In this document: positions 32,571-44,040 of the stretch, piece after piece
Layout: each line of letters begins with the position of its first letter
Numbering within the stretch: position 1 is the stretch's first letter
Assembly (NCBI RefSeq): GCF_001642475.1
Contig: NW_019174018.1
Location: 62,001-126,000 of the forward strand
Source of the DNA: Fonsecaea monophora
Lineage: Eukaryota > Ascomycota > Eurotiomycetes > Chaetothyriales > Herpotrichiellaceae
Length of the DNA: 64,000 nucleotides
Reading direction: 5' to 3'
The notes under the pieces: model-generated
What the model was told of the DNA's origin: nothing
What the model saw: only the letters and a program-made list of their open reading frames with translations
The model's database searches: none
Translations under genes and position numbers: made by a program

Positions 32571-34366
32571 AAGCAAACGCACTATGGCGGAGGCGAAGTG
32601 TTGGAAAAAGCAGTGTATCCAAGGACGTCGGTGGGGGGAAAGATAATGACAAATTACTCACTTCAACATTGTGGCGAAAGACCAGTGGAACCGGTGGATC
32701 CGATGAGTGCAGACCGGTGCTGGCAATGGAACAGATCAAAAAGATGAAGAAAGGCCAAGTCATTGTGTCAAAGGCCACCGAAGCTGCACCGGGAGGCAAA
32801 GTGCCGAGGGATCGTCAGAGGCAAAGGCTTCAAGGGTGGGAATCACCCGAGACCCTCGTTGCCAAAGTTGTGACGAGAGCAAAGCTGGAGATAGGTTAGG
32901 TGAGAGGGAGAAGAGGTCGCTCTCGAAGGTGTTGCCATGTGCCATTCCCAGTCCTCTCTGGTATGTTTTGTCTCCCACCACCACGCCTTGGCTTCCAAGC
33001 TCGACAACGATGGTGGCGCCGTCTCTCCTTCGATCGAGATGCATGCCAGCAAATACCAAGTTGCACATTTTGCCGACCACCTTTGAGCTCGCTTGTGGAG
33101 AAGGGAACGATAAGTCGTGCTCGTAGCTCGGAGGGGACAAGCAATGCCGGCAACTTTCTGTTTCTCTTCTGCCCTTTTGCTCTTCTTCGCCGCGAGATTT
33201 CTCCCGAGGCCTGCCCCCCTTTTCCAATATGGTTTGCGCAAAAATGCTACCCAGACGCTAGGTCGATGGATCCAGCCAGGGCTGTTGATCCAGCAAGGCT
33301 AAGCCGTGTTCTAGACGTTGGACGTACAAAAAGCAGCGGGCAGAAAATCTCGTGTAGAGGCTTTTGTTCCAAGTCGGCAGCAGAGACACGAGCCGCATTC
33401 GCCTTGCCTTGTCGTGCGTGCTCCCATCACCGTCTTGGAACCTACCCTCCCCTACTCTCCTTTTAGTCACGATTTCTGAATCTGGCCAACATCTCTCGAG
33501 AGCGATTTGAAATGGCTTTTTGAGGTTTTAGGTTGAATCAGGGAATTTCGCCTGATCCGATAAATGATCTTCTTGGAGGCGGACGGATCTCGATGAAATT
33601 TCGAGCGAGCCGAGCGCGCGAGCAAGGAAGCGAGCCAAGAGATATAAGGAGCGAAGGTGGAGGGGAGAGGAGAGATAGAGAGGAGGAGGATATATGAGTG
33701 ATATTCTGATCGGGATGGAAAGAGACTCTATCTGGATACGAGGATGTAGATACTTGTAGATCGAGGGATGGATGGCAAGGGGCCGGAAAAGGCAACGTGG
33801 GCCGGAAGAGGAAGAGAGGCCCGATCAAGAACTACCGTATCAACACAAATACTCGGGCCCTACCGTCCGTCCGTTTCCCATCCATTCCTCGTGCCATCCT
33901 TGGGAACGTACAAAGAGGGGGGAGGGGGGAGACGTACATAGGTCATAGGTCATAAGTTGCGAGGAACCGAGTGAGGTATTGTCCCCCTCTGATGGGCATT
34001 GGTTAGTAATCCCTCCCCATCCTCTTCCGCCCATGTTTCTTCGCGTCGCGCTGCTTGTAAACGCCGCCCCGAACCAAAACTTAGCGGCCCAGCGGGGCAG
34101 GTGTGGCCGAAAGCGGAACTAGCGCTGTTGGCTGCGCACTAGTCCGGAACAGGGCAATGTGGTCCAAATAGGAATGGTGTGGCGCACGGGTACGTACCGA
34201 GTTCTTTTAAGTACCGTGAGTGCCTGACCACTACTAGGTACTTTAGTAGGTATCACCCAGGTATGGATGTGGATTCTGCTTACACATCTATTATTTGCGC
34301 TGGTGTTTGTTAGCGTAGCGGTTTGTGTTGTTATTATTACTACAAGGTACGTTCAAGGTACCTAGG

Positions 34367-34386
34367 TACCTACCTACCTACCTACC
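34367..34386 (+). repeat. TACC tetranucleotide repeat, 5 copies
   Basis: Five perfect TACC units, directly preceded by overlapping GGTACCTAGG palindromic sequence. Similar short CTAC/TACC runs recur near 3826 and 21904, so this motif is a common simple repeat in the intergenic DNA of this genome. Confidence 0.9.
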
Positions 34387-35122
34387 TCTCTAGGGCTTTT
34401 GATGGGTATCCCTCTCCAACTACCACTAGTTCTTTCATTACCACCGAGCCACCACTACCACCACCGGCGGCGGGCGGCGTAAACTATATCATGCCATGCC
34501 ATGCCATGTCATATCCAGTGAGGTGATATCCCTCCCCCATCAGCGAAGAGAAACATCGTCGTTAGAGTTAGCACGCCTTCCTCGGCCGGTTTAGCTTCGT
34601 GCCGAAGAATATTCTGGATCTACTGGAAATACTTCTGTAGAAGTACACACCACTTACTTTTCAGAGTCCTCGTACCGAGTAAAGGGTACTCTGTGTACAG
34701 TTCTCTCAATAACAGCATTAGCGTCGTCTACGGTAATTTCCGTGAATTCCGGATCAGCCTCGCGCGCGCCAAAAAATCCCAGACAGATGGACAAGGACGG
34801 ATTGTCCCCGTGGGCTCCGCTTCTTCGTTCATCCGCTCCTTCGCTCCCTCTCTACTCGTAGGGAATAATTCCCGAGCCAGAGAAAAATTACGAGCAGTCG
34901 AGATGTCCCTGATGCCCAACCCTCCCATTCGGAATCGCTGTGGTGTCGTGGTGTAGGACGGTGCTACGGATCTAGCTCGACTGCAAACAGACTCGGCTCG
35001 GAGAATTCACGAAGCGGCCTACCATATCTACCTACTTACCGAGCACAAGGACATACATACATTCACACACCCAAACATAACATTACCTAGTACATAGCAT
35101 AGCATGGCATAGCATATCATAT

Positions 35123-35149
35123 CACATCTGACACATCTGACACATCTGA
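35123..35149 (+). repeat. 9-bp tandem repeat, 3 copies
   Basis: Three perfect copies of CACATCTGA, preceded at about 35091-35122 by imperfect CATAG/CATGG/CATAT units. Intergenic; no function inferred. Confidence 0.9.
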
Positions 35150-35651
35150 CGCACTCGTAGTTTGCAGCTTGCACCGCGCAACATCTACTCGCTACATGTA
35201 CGAGGTAATCGGCGAACATTGCCAGGATGCCAGGGTACGTGCACCCAGAACCGGTTAGCCCCTCCTAGCCCCTCCGACAAGGGTACGTATGCCTGAAAAA
35301 GGCATGGTCATGACCCCGTTTCCGCGAGGCACTCGTATCGTAGCAACCCTGGCGTCTCTCCGTGCCTGCGTGCCTGGATCATGGCTCAAGTGCCATGTGG
35401 TGCCGTCCATGGACCAAATGGGAATATGTGCACCGTTTGGGACTTCAGACAATGCTTCGTGTGTGAGAAATGTGCAAGAACCCATTCCATCTGATAGACA
35501 ATGCTGCTCTTACTATCCAATCACTTGCAAACGCACAAAGCCTTGGGGGCCACCAGTCCTATACCGCTACAAGAACCATTGCAGTCAATCATGCTGTAAC
35601 ACTCGTCATGAACCAAGAAACAATGTCGCCTAATGTTTTCCAGAACTAACA

Positions 35652-37535
35652 TCATGACCGACCCCATCTCCGCCAGAAACGTCCTTCCCTTTTGCCCATG
35701 CCCCGGCGTCCTTGCCTCCCTGACTCCTCTCGCCTCGCAACCCGCCAATAGTACACAGGTATCCCGCTGACCACAAATACAATCACAATTATCGTCTGGA
35801 CAGGCTGCGCCACGACAGCCCGGCTGACCAGGAACAAAGACACGCAGCAGAAGATGATAGGCGTGGTAATAAAGGTACGATAGGGTCGCTCCAGTCTAGG
35901 CTCGCGTATTCGTAGAACAATAAGCCCGAGTACTGTCAAGAAGTAGAACGTGTATCCGGCGACGCCGTAGAATGTAAGTAGTGTTTCAAACTCGCCCAGG
36001 ATGATGTAAATCATGCAGAGGAGCATATTCAGCAACATTGCGTTGACAGGCGTATATCCCAAGCCGATGGACTCGTCCCCAAAGAGGCGGGCGAGGCTCT
36101 TCGAGAACCATGATCTGTTGCGGGTGTTGATCAACGATACCGGCGTCTCCGGTCCAGATGAGGTCCCCAGCCCGATCTTCCCAAACATGGAAGGGAGGTA
36201 TCCCTCTCGTCCAGCCACGTAGACCAAGCGTCCAGAGGTGAAAGTCGTGGCATTCAGTGCTCCAAAGCAAGACGCGCCCACAATCAAGGCCAGGATGAGT
36301 GCCCCAATGGGTCCAAAGACTTTGCTTCCAAATTGAACGGCAACAGTGTTGGATTTGTTGATAGTCTCCAAAGGTAGGACAAAGATGTATGCGACGTTGG
36401 CAAGAAGATAACACACAATAACAGAAGGCATGGCCGTATGAAGTACCCTCGGTAGATCGCGAGAGGGGTTCTTAAACTCGCCAGTAACGTAGTTCGTATT
36501 GTCCCATCCGTCGAACGCCCACAGCCCAGCGTAGAGTGCCACGGCCCAACTAGAAATGTCTGTCGACGTGTTTTCAAACCAGTTGTGGTCGCGCCAGTCT
36601 TTGTTGGCGGGCCCGTTGAAGGAGAGGCCAGTTGCCGCTACGATGATACCGATGATGGTCACTGCCACGAGTGCGACGAATTTGAAAAACATAAACAAAT
36701 CACCCAGCCGGGCAGCAAAGCGTGTCGATACGCAGTTAAAGAGGGTGACAAGCATAAGCGCGGCCAGGGCAGGGATTTTGTTGATCCATGGATTGATATC
36801 CTCGACCTCTGCACCGATGGCCGCACGGACGACATACTCGCCGAATATGATGGCGATGATGGCTGCGCTGCCGGGTTTGAGCACAAGAATCGCGGACCAA
36901 GTGAATAGGAAGCCCACCACCTCACCAAAGATCTTGGCTAGATAGACCTGCGCACCTCCATTGAGTGGTATCGCACCTCCCAGCTCGGCATACGAGGCTG
37001 CGCCCGTCCACGCCAACAGGCCAGAAATTGTCCACACAAGCAGTGCTGCACCCGGAGACCCCACGTGTGAATTCACCTGTGCCGGCGAAGAAAAGATCCC
37101 CGAACCTATGATCAATCCGACCACCAGCGAGAGCCCGTTGAGGTACGTCAAGGTCTTGTTTTTTTCTAGATTTTGTAACGCCCCACGTCTTTCTAGCGAT
37201 AGTGACACAGCTGACGGATTTCCTAGAGCGGTGTATCCTCCTCCCGCAGTCGAAGAAAGTGGAAACAGGGCAGGTGTAAAGTCAAAGGCGGATGAAACGG
37301 AGTAGGAACGTCCATGAGCGTTGGGACGAGCGGATGCTGGGTTCGCACTGTCCAGAGGATCCTCATTCTCGAGGGAGAGTCGTCGGGAGGAGGAAATGCC
37401 GGAGCGCGAGGACTCTTCGGACGTGGGTAGCTCATCGTGGTCCGAGTCGGCCAGGGAGGCAAGTTCGAGAGAGTCTCGACTCGGGAAGTGCAGTGGCTTC
37501 TGGATTTCGGAGAAGCCAGGAGAGGGTGGTGACAT
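35652..37535 (-). CDS. LAT-type amino acid permease (APC superfamily)
   Basis: Plasma- or organellar-membrane amino acid transporter with about 12 membrane helices, single exon, 627 aa. The first 120 residues are a Ser/Pro/Asp-rich cytosolic extension, longer than in many relatives and probably regulatory. The first helix carries the substrate-binding Gly motif (LVVGLIIGSGIFSSP), typical of the LAT branch that includes yeast methionine permeases Mup1/Mup3 and animal light-chain transporters. Later features include YAELGGAIPLNGGAQVYL, WAFDGWDNTNYVTGEF in helix 6, and FTSGRLVYVAGREGYLP. The C-tail is short and basic (RQGRRGMGKREGRFWRRWGRS). Substrate is not determined; neutral amino acids are the family norm. 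Confidence 0.9.
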   Translation of the reverse strand: MSPPSPGFSEIQKPLHFPSRDSLELASLADSDHDELPTSEESSRSGISSSRRLSLENEDPLDSANPASARPNAHGRSYSVSSAFDFTPALFPLSSTAGGGYTALGNPSAVSLSLERRGALQNLEKNKTLTYLNGLSLVVGLIIGSGIFSSPAQVNSHVGSPGAALLVWTISGLLAWTGAASYAELGGAIPLNGGAQVYLAKIFGEVVGFLFTWSAILVLKPGSAAIIAIIFGEYVVRAAIGAEVEDINPWINKIPALAALMLVTLFNCVSTRFAARLGDLFMFFKFVALVAVTIIGIIVAATGLSFNGPANKDWRDHNWFENTSTDISSWAVALYAGLWAFDGWDNTNYVTGEFKNPSRDLPRVLHTAMPSVIVCYLLANVAYIFVLPLETINKSNTVAVQFGSKVFGPIGALILALIVGASCFGALNATTFTSGRLVYVAGREGYLPSMFGKIGLGTSSGPETPVSLINTRNRSWFSKSLARLFGDESIGLGYTPVNAMLLNMLLCMIYIILGEFETLLTFYGVAGYTFYFLTVLGLIVLRIREPRLERPYRTFITTPIIFCCVSLFLVSRAVVAQPVQTIIVIVFVVSGIPVYYWRVARREESGRQGRRGMGKREGRFWRRWGRS

Positions 37536-39021
37536 GGTGCGTGGGTTGGCGTCGAGGCAAGCTCGAGGGTGTCTGGACAGGAATGACTAGCTGCCGGGAG
37601 TCATGATTCCAAATTGCAACTCGCGTGGACACTTCCTCTTCCACTGAACCTGCCGGTGTAGGTTGAGTGATATTGTTTAGTAGGGGCTGATAGTAGTCTG
37701 GGGGTGGATTGGAGAAGGCCAGGCTGGACGTTGGACTCTGCCAAGCCGCTAATGCAGAGCCAAGGGTTGATTGGCGGAGACGATATCGCCGCTTTAATCC
37801 AGCACAGCCGACAAAAATCAGACTCGCTTGCTGCGTGATGGACAAAGCTAAATCCTGGGCTCCATTATCTCAGCGACCCGCTGGCACGGTGAGCTTCGGG
37901 CGGATGCGATCGAATGGCGAATGGCGAAGAACGAGGAAAAATGCCCTTGCCGAACTTTGCAATTGCTTGCCTTGATATCCTACCGATGGCGGCCCCCGTC
38001 CTCAAACCGCCTTGTCGGGAGACATCGACGATGATGAACTTGCGCGACTCGCCTCCCGTGGAGAAAGTCGCAGCCTCCACGTCTTGCGCCCTGCTCTTGA
38101 TCGAGGTGTTCGCCAGGCTCACCACGCCACGATTGGTGCATCAACCTGGGTTCTGGTCCCGTATCAGACGTCAAGCCAAGGCGTGCCGGGAGGCGAACAG
38201 GTTTCCTTGCATCGGCGGGCTAGAGTCAGCGAGATAGTTTGGTTGTGGTGCTTTCACTCCCCTCCTGACCACTCTCGCTCGTTCACAACCATCCTGAATA
38301 GCTCACACAGGGTTCCGACTCACCGTTTAAGAAGACGAGCACCGCCGTTCTTGCCACCTCAAAAATACAACACGGCCCTAGTCAGAGAAGTGCAGACGTA
38401 TATCAGAGTTGAGAGAATAGAAAACAGAGTGGACTCGGTGGAGAGACGCGACTTCTTATGGCCATTTGAAGCATAAGACGGAATTGCCGGGCCACCACTG
38501 ATCGTCTGCCGCCCGCCTGCACCCTCCCCAGGCACCTAACGCTATCCCACGCCGTCAGAGTCTTGGGAGAGTTCTCCAATCGGAAAAGCACGACGGTGCC
38601 CCCTTTGCTCGTACAACATCAGTCCTGCAGGCCCTCAGAGCAAGCTACAGGGGCATTAGCCACACGCGAGATGCCATAATCGAGTTCGCCTGCAGAGGAT
38701 CGAACATTACCAAAGCGACGGTTCCACGCTGCACTACAGGCAGGTTCCCTTAGTCATATTTATGGGGGATATCAAGCCCTTCGTGTTCCTCACATTGGAG
38801 GAAACTGCCCGCGACAAAGTGGACTTTTGGCATCCTGGATGCTTTACGCTGCGGTACTTTGCTAACGGGCCTTCAGAAGCCTCTTCGGTACTGCCCTTAT
38901 CACATTCCTACGAGTCTACTCCTCTATATCTACCTCACGGGGATAATTAATCGTTTATTTCTGCCACAAAAGAAATCTCACACCAAGACTGCCCTTACCC
39001 CCCCTCCAGCAGACCCGTGCC
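37536..39021. other. divergent intergenic region
   Basis: A 1.5-kb spacer between the divergent permease and regulator genes. Several 60-150 codon frames on both strands (for example 37865-38125 minus and 38012-38476 plus) overlap one another and show no family similarity, so I treat them as chance. Confidence 0.55.
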
Positions 39022-40917
39022 ATGTCGCAACCAATTCATTTTGTGCATGAGACGAAGCCAGGGTCTTCATTGGATTCGAGCCAAGTACGTGCTCTCCGAT
39101 CACACGTCCGGAAAGTCAATCTGGAGAGATCAAACCAGAAAAGCACTCGGCGGCTAGAGAATTTTCGTTCCTTGACCATTACAGATTTCTCAGAGGGAGG
39201 CAAAGTGAAAAGCGGCAAGCGAAAACAACCCCCGAGCGCGGATGCCTGTAACAGTCTTGAACCGGAAATTGAAAACCTTCCATCACGAGAAGGTGGCTCG
39301 CAACAGTGCCCCCTGAATCCCGGCGGTGCTGATACTCCCTCAACCGCCTTTCAATTCCTGTCGTCATCGGCAGGCGATGGTCCTCCGAGACGATGCACTT
39401 GTGCGAAGACTGGCTCGAAGCCAAGCACTCCCCAATTGCCGAGCTCGGGTCAGCTCCTAGTTGTTGGTGCTTCGGCCTCCACCGACGAATGCCATCCATA
39501 CGCGGCGCATATTTCAAAAGCCATTGATCTCGACCCAACACGGATTGACTACCTTCTCAGGAGCTGTACGTGTCCTATCCCGCACCGTGAAAACCCGATG
39601 TTGATCCGGTTTAGGTGCCTTTCAAGTGGCGGCCGAACCACTACTTGTCTCAGGGCCTGTCGAGGGGGACTTGACGGCGCTTTCCCTATTTCCAGAGTGC
39701 TTGACTAACTCGGCATTTCTTTACGCCCTTCTCTATTCTATTCTTCACATCCATAACTCCTGTAACACAACAAACGAGTCGCTTCTACTCAAGACGAAAG
39801 CCATCGAATGCCTGAGAGAAGACTTGCAGAAGGACGATCCCAATATTCGAGCACTGTCAATTGGGACAATACTACTTCTTTCCTGTGTCGCGGTATGTCG
39901 AAGACGTTACGTCTGCACAGTGGAGGCTAATCGGACAATAGCATCATTGCGGTGACCTCGCTGAATCTTCAGCACACTCAGAAGGTCTTTATAAGCTTCT
40001 CGAGCATTGCCATGCAGATGGCACGCAACTACGGTCTGATGTACTGCACGCAGTTTTCTGGTTCGTCGAGCCCAAAGACGCAGTTCGGAGTGGGCTTATT
40101 GACCCTTCGTTGCAGGCAACACCTTCTAGGTACCGCGCTCGTGTGCACTCAACATCAATTCCAGCAACCAGATTTCCGAGGCCTTCTTCTCGGCCAAAGC
40201 GAAGAATTTCCTACTGCTTCACTGCCTACCCTACCACTTGGGTTTGTTCTACACGAAGATGTCATCAGCAGCGATGTCTTACTATGTATTCGCTACGTCC
40301 TTTACCTCCAAGAGCTCGTCGGGATAGGTACTACCAACCGGGAGAAGATTGAAGACCTACAAGCATCTATCCAGTCTCGACTTGTCTTCCACGAAGATAG
40401 TTGCAAGAAAATGGGCCAGATAGCTGAATGCTGCCGGTGGGCCATATATATTGTTTGTTACATGACAAGCACGCCAACATGGACTAGCGCGTTTGTGCCG
40501 CTCAGGCTGGCAGAGAAGCTCCTGGCACACCTCGCCAAGAGCTTGGGCACAGATCTGTGGCGCTATCGACGCGACTTGTTTCTGTGGTTGTTGCTCGTCG
40601 GCATGTCGGTGGGCAATGGTCGGAACTGTTTCGCCGTGGAGCTTGCCTCTCGGTACCAAGATTTCACCGACAAAGTAATTGAGGACGTGCAAAAGTGGGA
40701 TGAACTGCGGGATGGAGCCAAGGCCCTCAACAACGTGGTGAAGCGGTTCATCTACGCTCAAGATTGGGTTGCCAAAAGACATCTGCTCCCCCGTTGGACG
40801 GATCTGGAGATGAGTGTGTTTCTGTGTGGTTCGGATGATGTTGACATTGAGATGAGAAACGAAGAGACCAATGCTCTTCTACAAGAGCTGGTGCCGGATA
40901 CTAACCTTTTTGAGTGA
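39022..40917 (+). CDS. fungal-specific transcription factor-type protein lacking a zinc cluster
   Basis: Four exons fit: 39022-39565, 39615-39892, 39942-40115 and 40165-40917; 582 aa. The N-terminus MSQPIHFVHETKPGSSLDSSQVRALRSHVRK matches the short motif that opens a large ascomycete family of putative regulators that have the fungal transcription factor middle domain but no Zn2Cys6 cluster. The middle region has the usual pattern: FPECLTNSAFLYALLYSIL, then a GDLAES-type helix, AVFWFVEPKDAV, LPTLPLGF, and near the end AIYIVCYMTSTPTWTS and LRLAEKLLAHL with RRDLFLWLLLVG. The third intron (40116-40164) appears to be GC-AG type (CAG/GCAACA...TCCAG); it is the only join I find that keeps the conserved frame on both sides. 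DNA binding is not supported by sequence. Confidence 0.75.
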
Positions 40918-43900
40918 GCCTGGGTACGGGATGACAAACCTTGCATGGCCAATATTCAGCCTTGCCGAGCAAACCAGTCAAGATTGTCGTTGGGGTTCGT
41001 TTCTTTCGCAAGTCGACCTACCAATGGTTTCCTCCAGCGCCTACTCTTTGGAAATGGTGCAGGCAGTTGATCATGCGGCGTGGGTTGTCACCTACAAGTG
41101 CTTTGCTCATGCGCTCGGATGATGAAGCTACATTTGCGCGTTATGCAGCACGCGTCAGTCCGGCTTTCAAATCAGACCCCTTTCTCGTTCGTCTGAGCTC
41201 GCAACGGCAACCAACGGTCCGTTTTCTTCGGCTATCAGCTTGGCTCATCACTTTATCAGCAGGCGCGTACTATTCAGGTGATCTGGAATTCTGGAGAATG
41301 GCGGACGACTTCGCGACTGGTAGCCTGACTCAGGTTGCTAGTTCTGAACTTGCTTACTAGGCATATTGAGCACTGTTTGTTCTAGCGTCCATCTTCGAGG
41401 TTGTTCTTCCCGGCCAATCCGACGTCTACACTTCAAGTTCCTCCACGAGGCTCCTACGAAGCGACGGGATTATCCAGGTTCGCAACTATCACGAGTTTTG
41501 GGGAGTTGTCGATCGGCGTTATTCACGATTCAGCGGCAGGTGTCGGGGAAAGAGGCGGTTCGGTATCATGAAATCGTACCACAAGCTGTATAGTTGAGGC
41601 CAGTCAAAGATTATTACTGCCGCAAGGCGATCGAGTTCCATGGTTAGCGTGGGTAAAGGGCCGAATCTGCGAGTGAAGGCACCTTATTTTCCTGCTATAA
41701 CTATTTGAGTGTGCCTCTGGTCGTCCGACTTTGACACTCTTCGAGATTGACATTGGATTTTGATTCTTCCCCCGAGCAGCAGACGATCTCTGTCATTATG
41801 TACAAAAGTACCTGGTCCAGTGCCGTGACCTGCTCAGCACGGTGTACGACTTGTTGCGAGAGACATCAAGCCACGTACTGCAGAATGTGGAGACCCGCGC
41901 AACTACCTCGTACATGTATTCGCATTATGCTTTTGCTAGCCCCTTTGACGCGGGCTCTTTACTATAACAATACCTGAAGGATCACCTTTGTTTCTCCATG
42001 CGGCTTTTCAAATCGCCGGTCTGTAAACAGACAGAGCTTTATGCCGGCCCGATCCCGCCCACGTAAGCGACTGACTCCTTCGACGCTGGAGACCGGGGCG
42101 GACAGGGCACACGGTCTTTGTGGTCTTTGTGCAGGGTCCTTAACCTTATCCTTATCAGCCTCGTGGTCTACTATGTACTTTACTAATCACGTCCAAGAGA
42201 GAGGGATGAAAAGGACCCTATGCACTTTGTACCTAGGGAACATACCTAGTGTTGGGTAATGTTGGGTGACCCCCGTATCCCGTTACCGAAAGTACACTTT
42301 TCTCGTCTCTCCTGTTTCTGTGTTTTGTGTTGGTTTTGGGCATGAAGTACTGTATTTCCAGCCAGAAGCGCCTATCTCGTCATCTATCATTGATCATTTA
42401 TTCATCATGGGTCATGGGTTATTTGGCCAATACCCAGGTATACCGTAGATACGCACTTTGTAGTATTTGGAGTTGTTTGGATCGACAAGTACGAGTTTAA
42501 TCATGTTTTAGTAAGTACCCAAAGTACCGAGCACAAGTACGACCAAGACCCACGGTGCAAAAGAACCAAAAAAAAAAAAAAAAAGAGAAGGACCCATTAC
42601 CATGCCACCCATGAATTATTCGCGAGTTCTGGTCTAAAATACAAGGAGGATCTTTTTGTTTGTTTGTTTGGTTTTTTTTTTTTGGTTCGCTGGGAGCGCT
42701 TTCTGGTTTCGGGAATGGCAGACTTTCCGCATCGGGTATGGGTCTTTCCCCTTTTAGTAGCCCCGCGCGCCCTTTTTCTGGCCCCTTTGTTTGTGGATCC
42801 CTTGTGCACCGAGTATGTACTCGGTACATAGGTACGTACCATAGCGTACCTCGCGCCTTAGCACCGACAATCTGGCTTCTGCTTCCACTTCGTACGAGGA
42901 CGTGAGATGTCTATGTACTTTGTAATACAGGTAGGCGTCGAAGATACAAAGTCTCCTAGGTACTTACTTTACAAAGAGGATGGGGATGGTATGTTGTTTA
43001 CGCGGTCTCGACAAGCCCATACGGCACTTGCACACAAAAGACGTCTGCATCATACGCCCAGTCCCCCTCCCCCCCCCCCCCCCCCTAGTCACTACCGTGC
43101 ACAAAGGCCGTTGTGGACAGTGGGGTTGAGTGGAGTGATGGCGCTGTAGGCGCGTTACTCTGTATGTCCCTGTTTGCCTGTCCGATTTGGAAAGCCACAG
43201 GTACGAGTACAGCAAGGTGATGGGGCAAGTTGGGTCGTTGGGCTGTTGGGCTGACAGAGCTTGCATACCTGTACGGAGCAATATAGCCTGGTGCTGGTAC
43301 AGTTCTAACAAAGTATCTGGTATGCAGGTAGGGAGATACGTACACACACGGGGACAAAAAAGAGCAAAGGTCTGCTGTATGTCCCGACGACCGGTGGAGA
43401 GCTGGACTGGCCGCTGAAAACGGTGGGCTTTCCTGCACCCACAGTCACACGGAGGGAGGACACGGCGCTTTGTCAATTGTTTCGGGGAATAACAATACCA
43501 ATACCAACGCTAATACCAATACATCGATCGAGCAGCCATGGAATTCTTTTTTCCCTTCTTCCTTTTTCCGGCCTGTTTTCTCGATACAAAATGAGCGACA
43601 GACTATCCTGACATGATTGTTTCCAATGGATCGTACCCTGTGATGGTGGCATATCCCCCAACCCCCCGCTGTCATATCTCACATGCTGAAGACCGTCACA
43701 GGACCATCTGTGGTATTTGTCCAAAATAAGAAGGTCGTCACGGTTGTCCTGACCCGACCACCACCACAAATCACACAGCGCTACTCTGCACACCAAGAGT
43801 CTGTTCCCATGTCCGTTTGTTTGTTCTTCCAAACAGCTCGTTGTCAACCCTTCAGCACTTTTGCAGCTCGATCATTTCAATAAAACCAGCAAAAAGTATC

Positions 43901-44040
43901 GTGGCATCCCCGTCATCCGGCTCCCACTGGTCACACACGGCAAAGCAACCTCTCCCCAAGATAAAATCTCAACCGGTTCCTCGATCAAGGTTGACACGAA
44001 CGCCTTTTGGTTTTCTTGGCAGTAGAGAACCGCCCCCATG
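40918..44040. other. 3.1-kb gene-poor region with homopolymer runs
   Basis: No credible gene. A plus-strand frame at 40941-41360 directly after the regulator gene has somewhat protein-like composition but no match or start context; it may be a relic or chance. A17 lies at 42568-42584, T12 at 42672-42683 and C17 at 43069-43085. The A- and T-runs with flanking GAACC/GGTTC form an inverted repeat. TAC/GTAC-rich islands occur near 42520-42540 and 42810-42850. The right end is the 3' region of the Hsp70-like gene. Confidence 0.6.
43069..43085 (+). repeat. C17 homopolymer
   Basis: Seventeen consecutive C preceded by CCCCCT. Intergenic; likely length-variable and a weak point for sequencing accuracy. 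Confidence 0.85.

Larger units (their letters stand above)
32571..35651. other. 3-kb gene-free region with simple repeats
   Basis: No convincing gene on either strand. Short frames overlap, lack family resemblance and lack matching splice partners. The stretch 33560-33800 is purine-rich on the plus strand (GGAGAGGAGAGATAGAGAGGAGGAGG). Tandem TACC units lie at 34367-34386 and a 9-bp repeat at 35123-35149, with CATAG/CATGG variants just before it. The right end is downstream of the permease gene and the left end downstream of the exonuclease-fold gene, so this is a convergent-type spacer. Confidence 0.6.

Noticed and set aside
38012..38476. 154-codon plus-strand frame upstream of the regulator gene
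   Set aside because: Lacks an ATG at its start, overlaps equally long frames on the other strand and shows no domain.
38641..38760. tRNA-like GTTCGATCC box on the minus strand
   Set aside because: No A box at the right distance upstream and no cloverleaf could be drawn.
40941..41360. 139-codon frame after the regulator gene
   Set aside because: Composition is somewhat protein-like but there is no recognisable family, start context or splice continuation; at most a relic.
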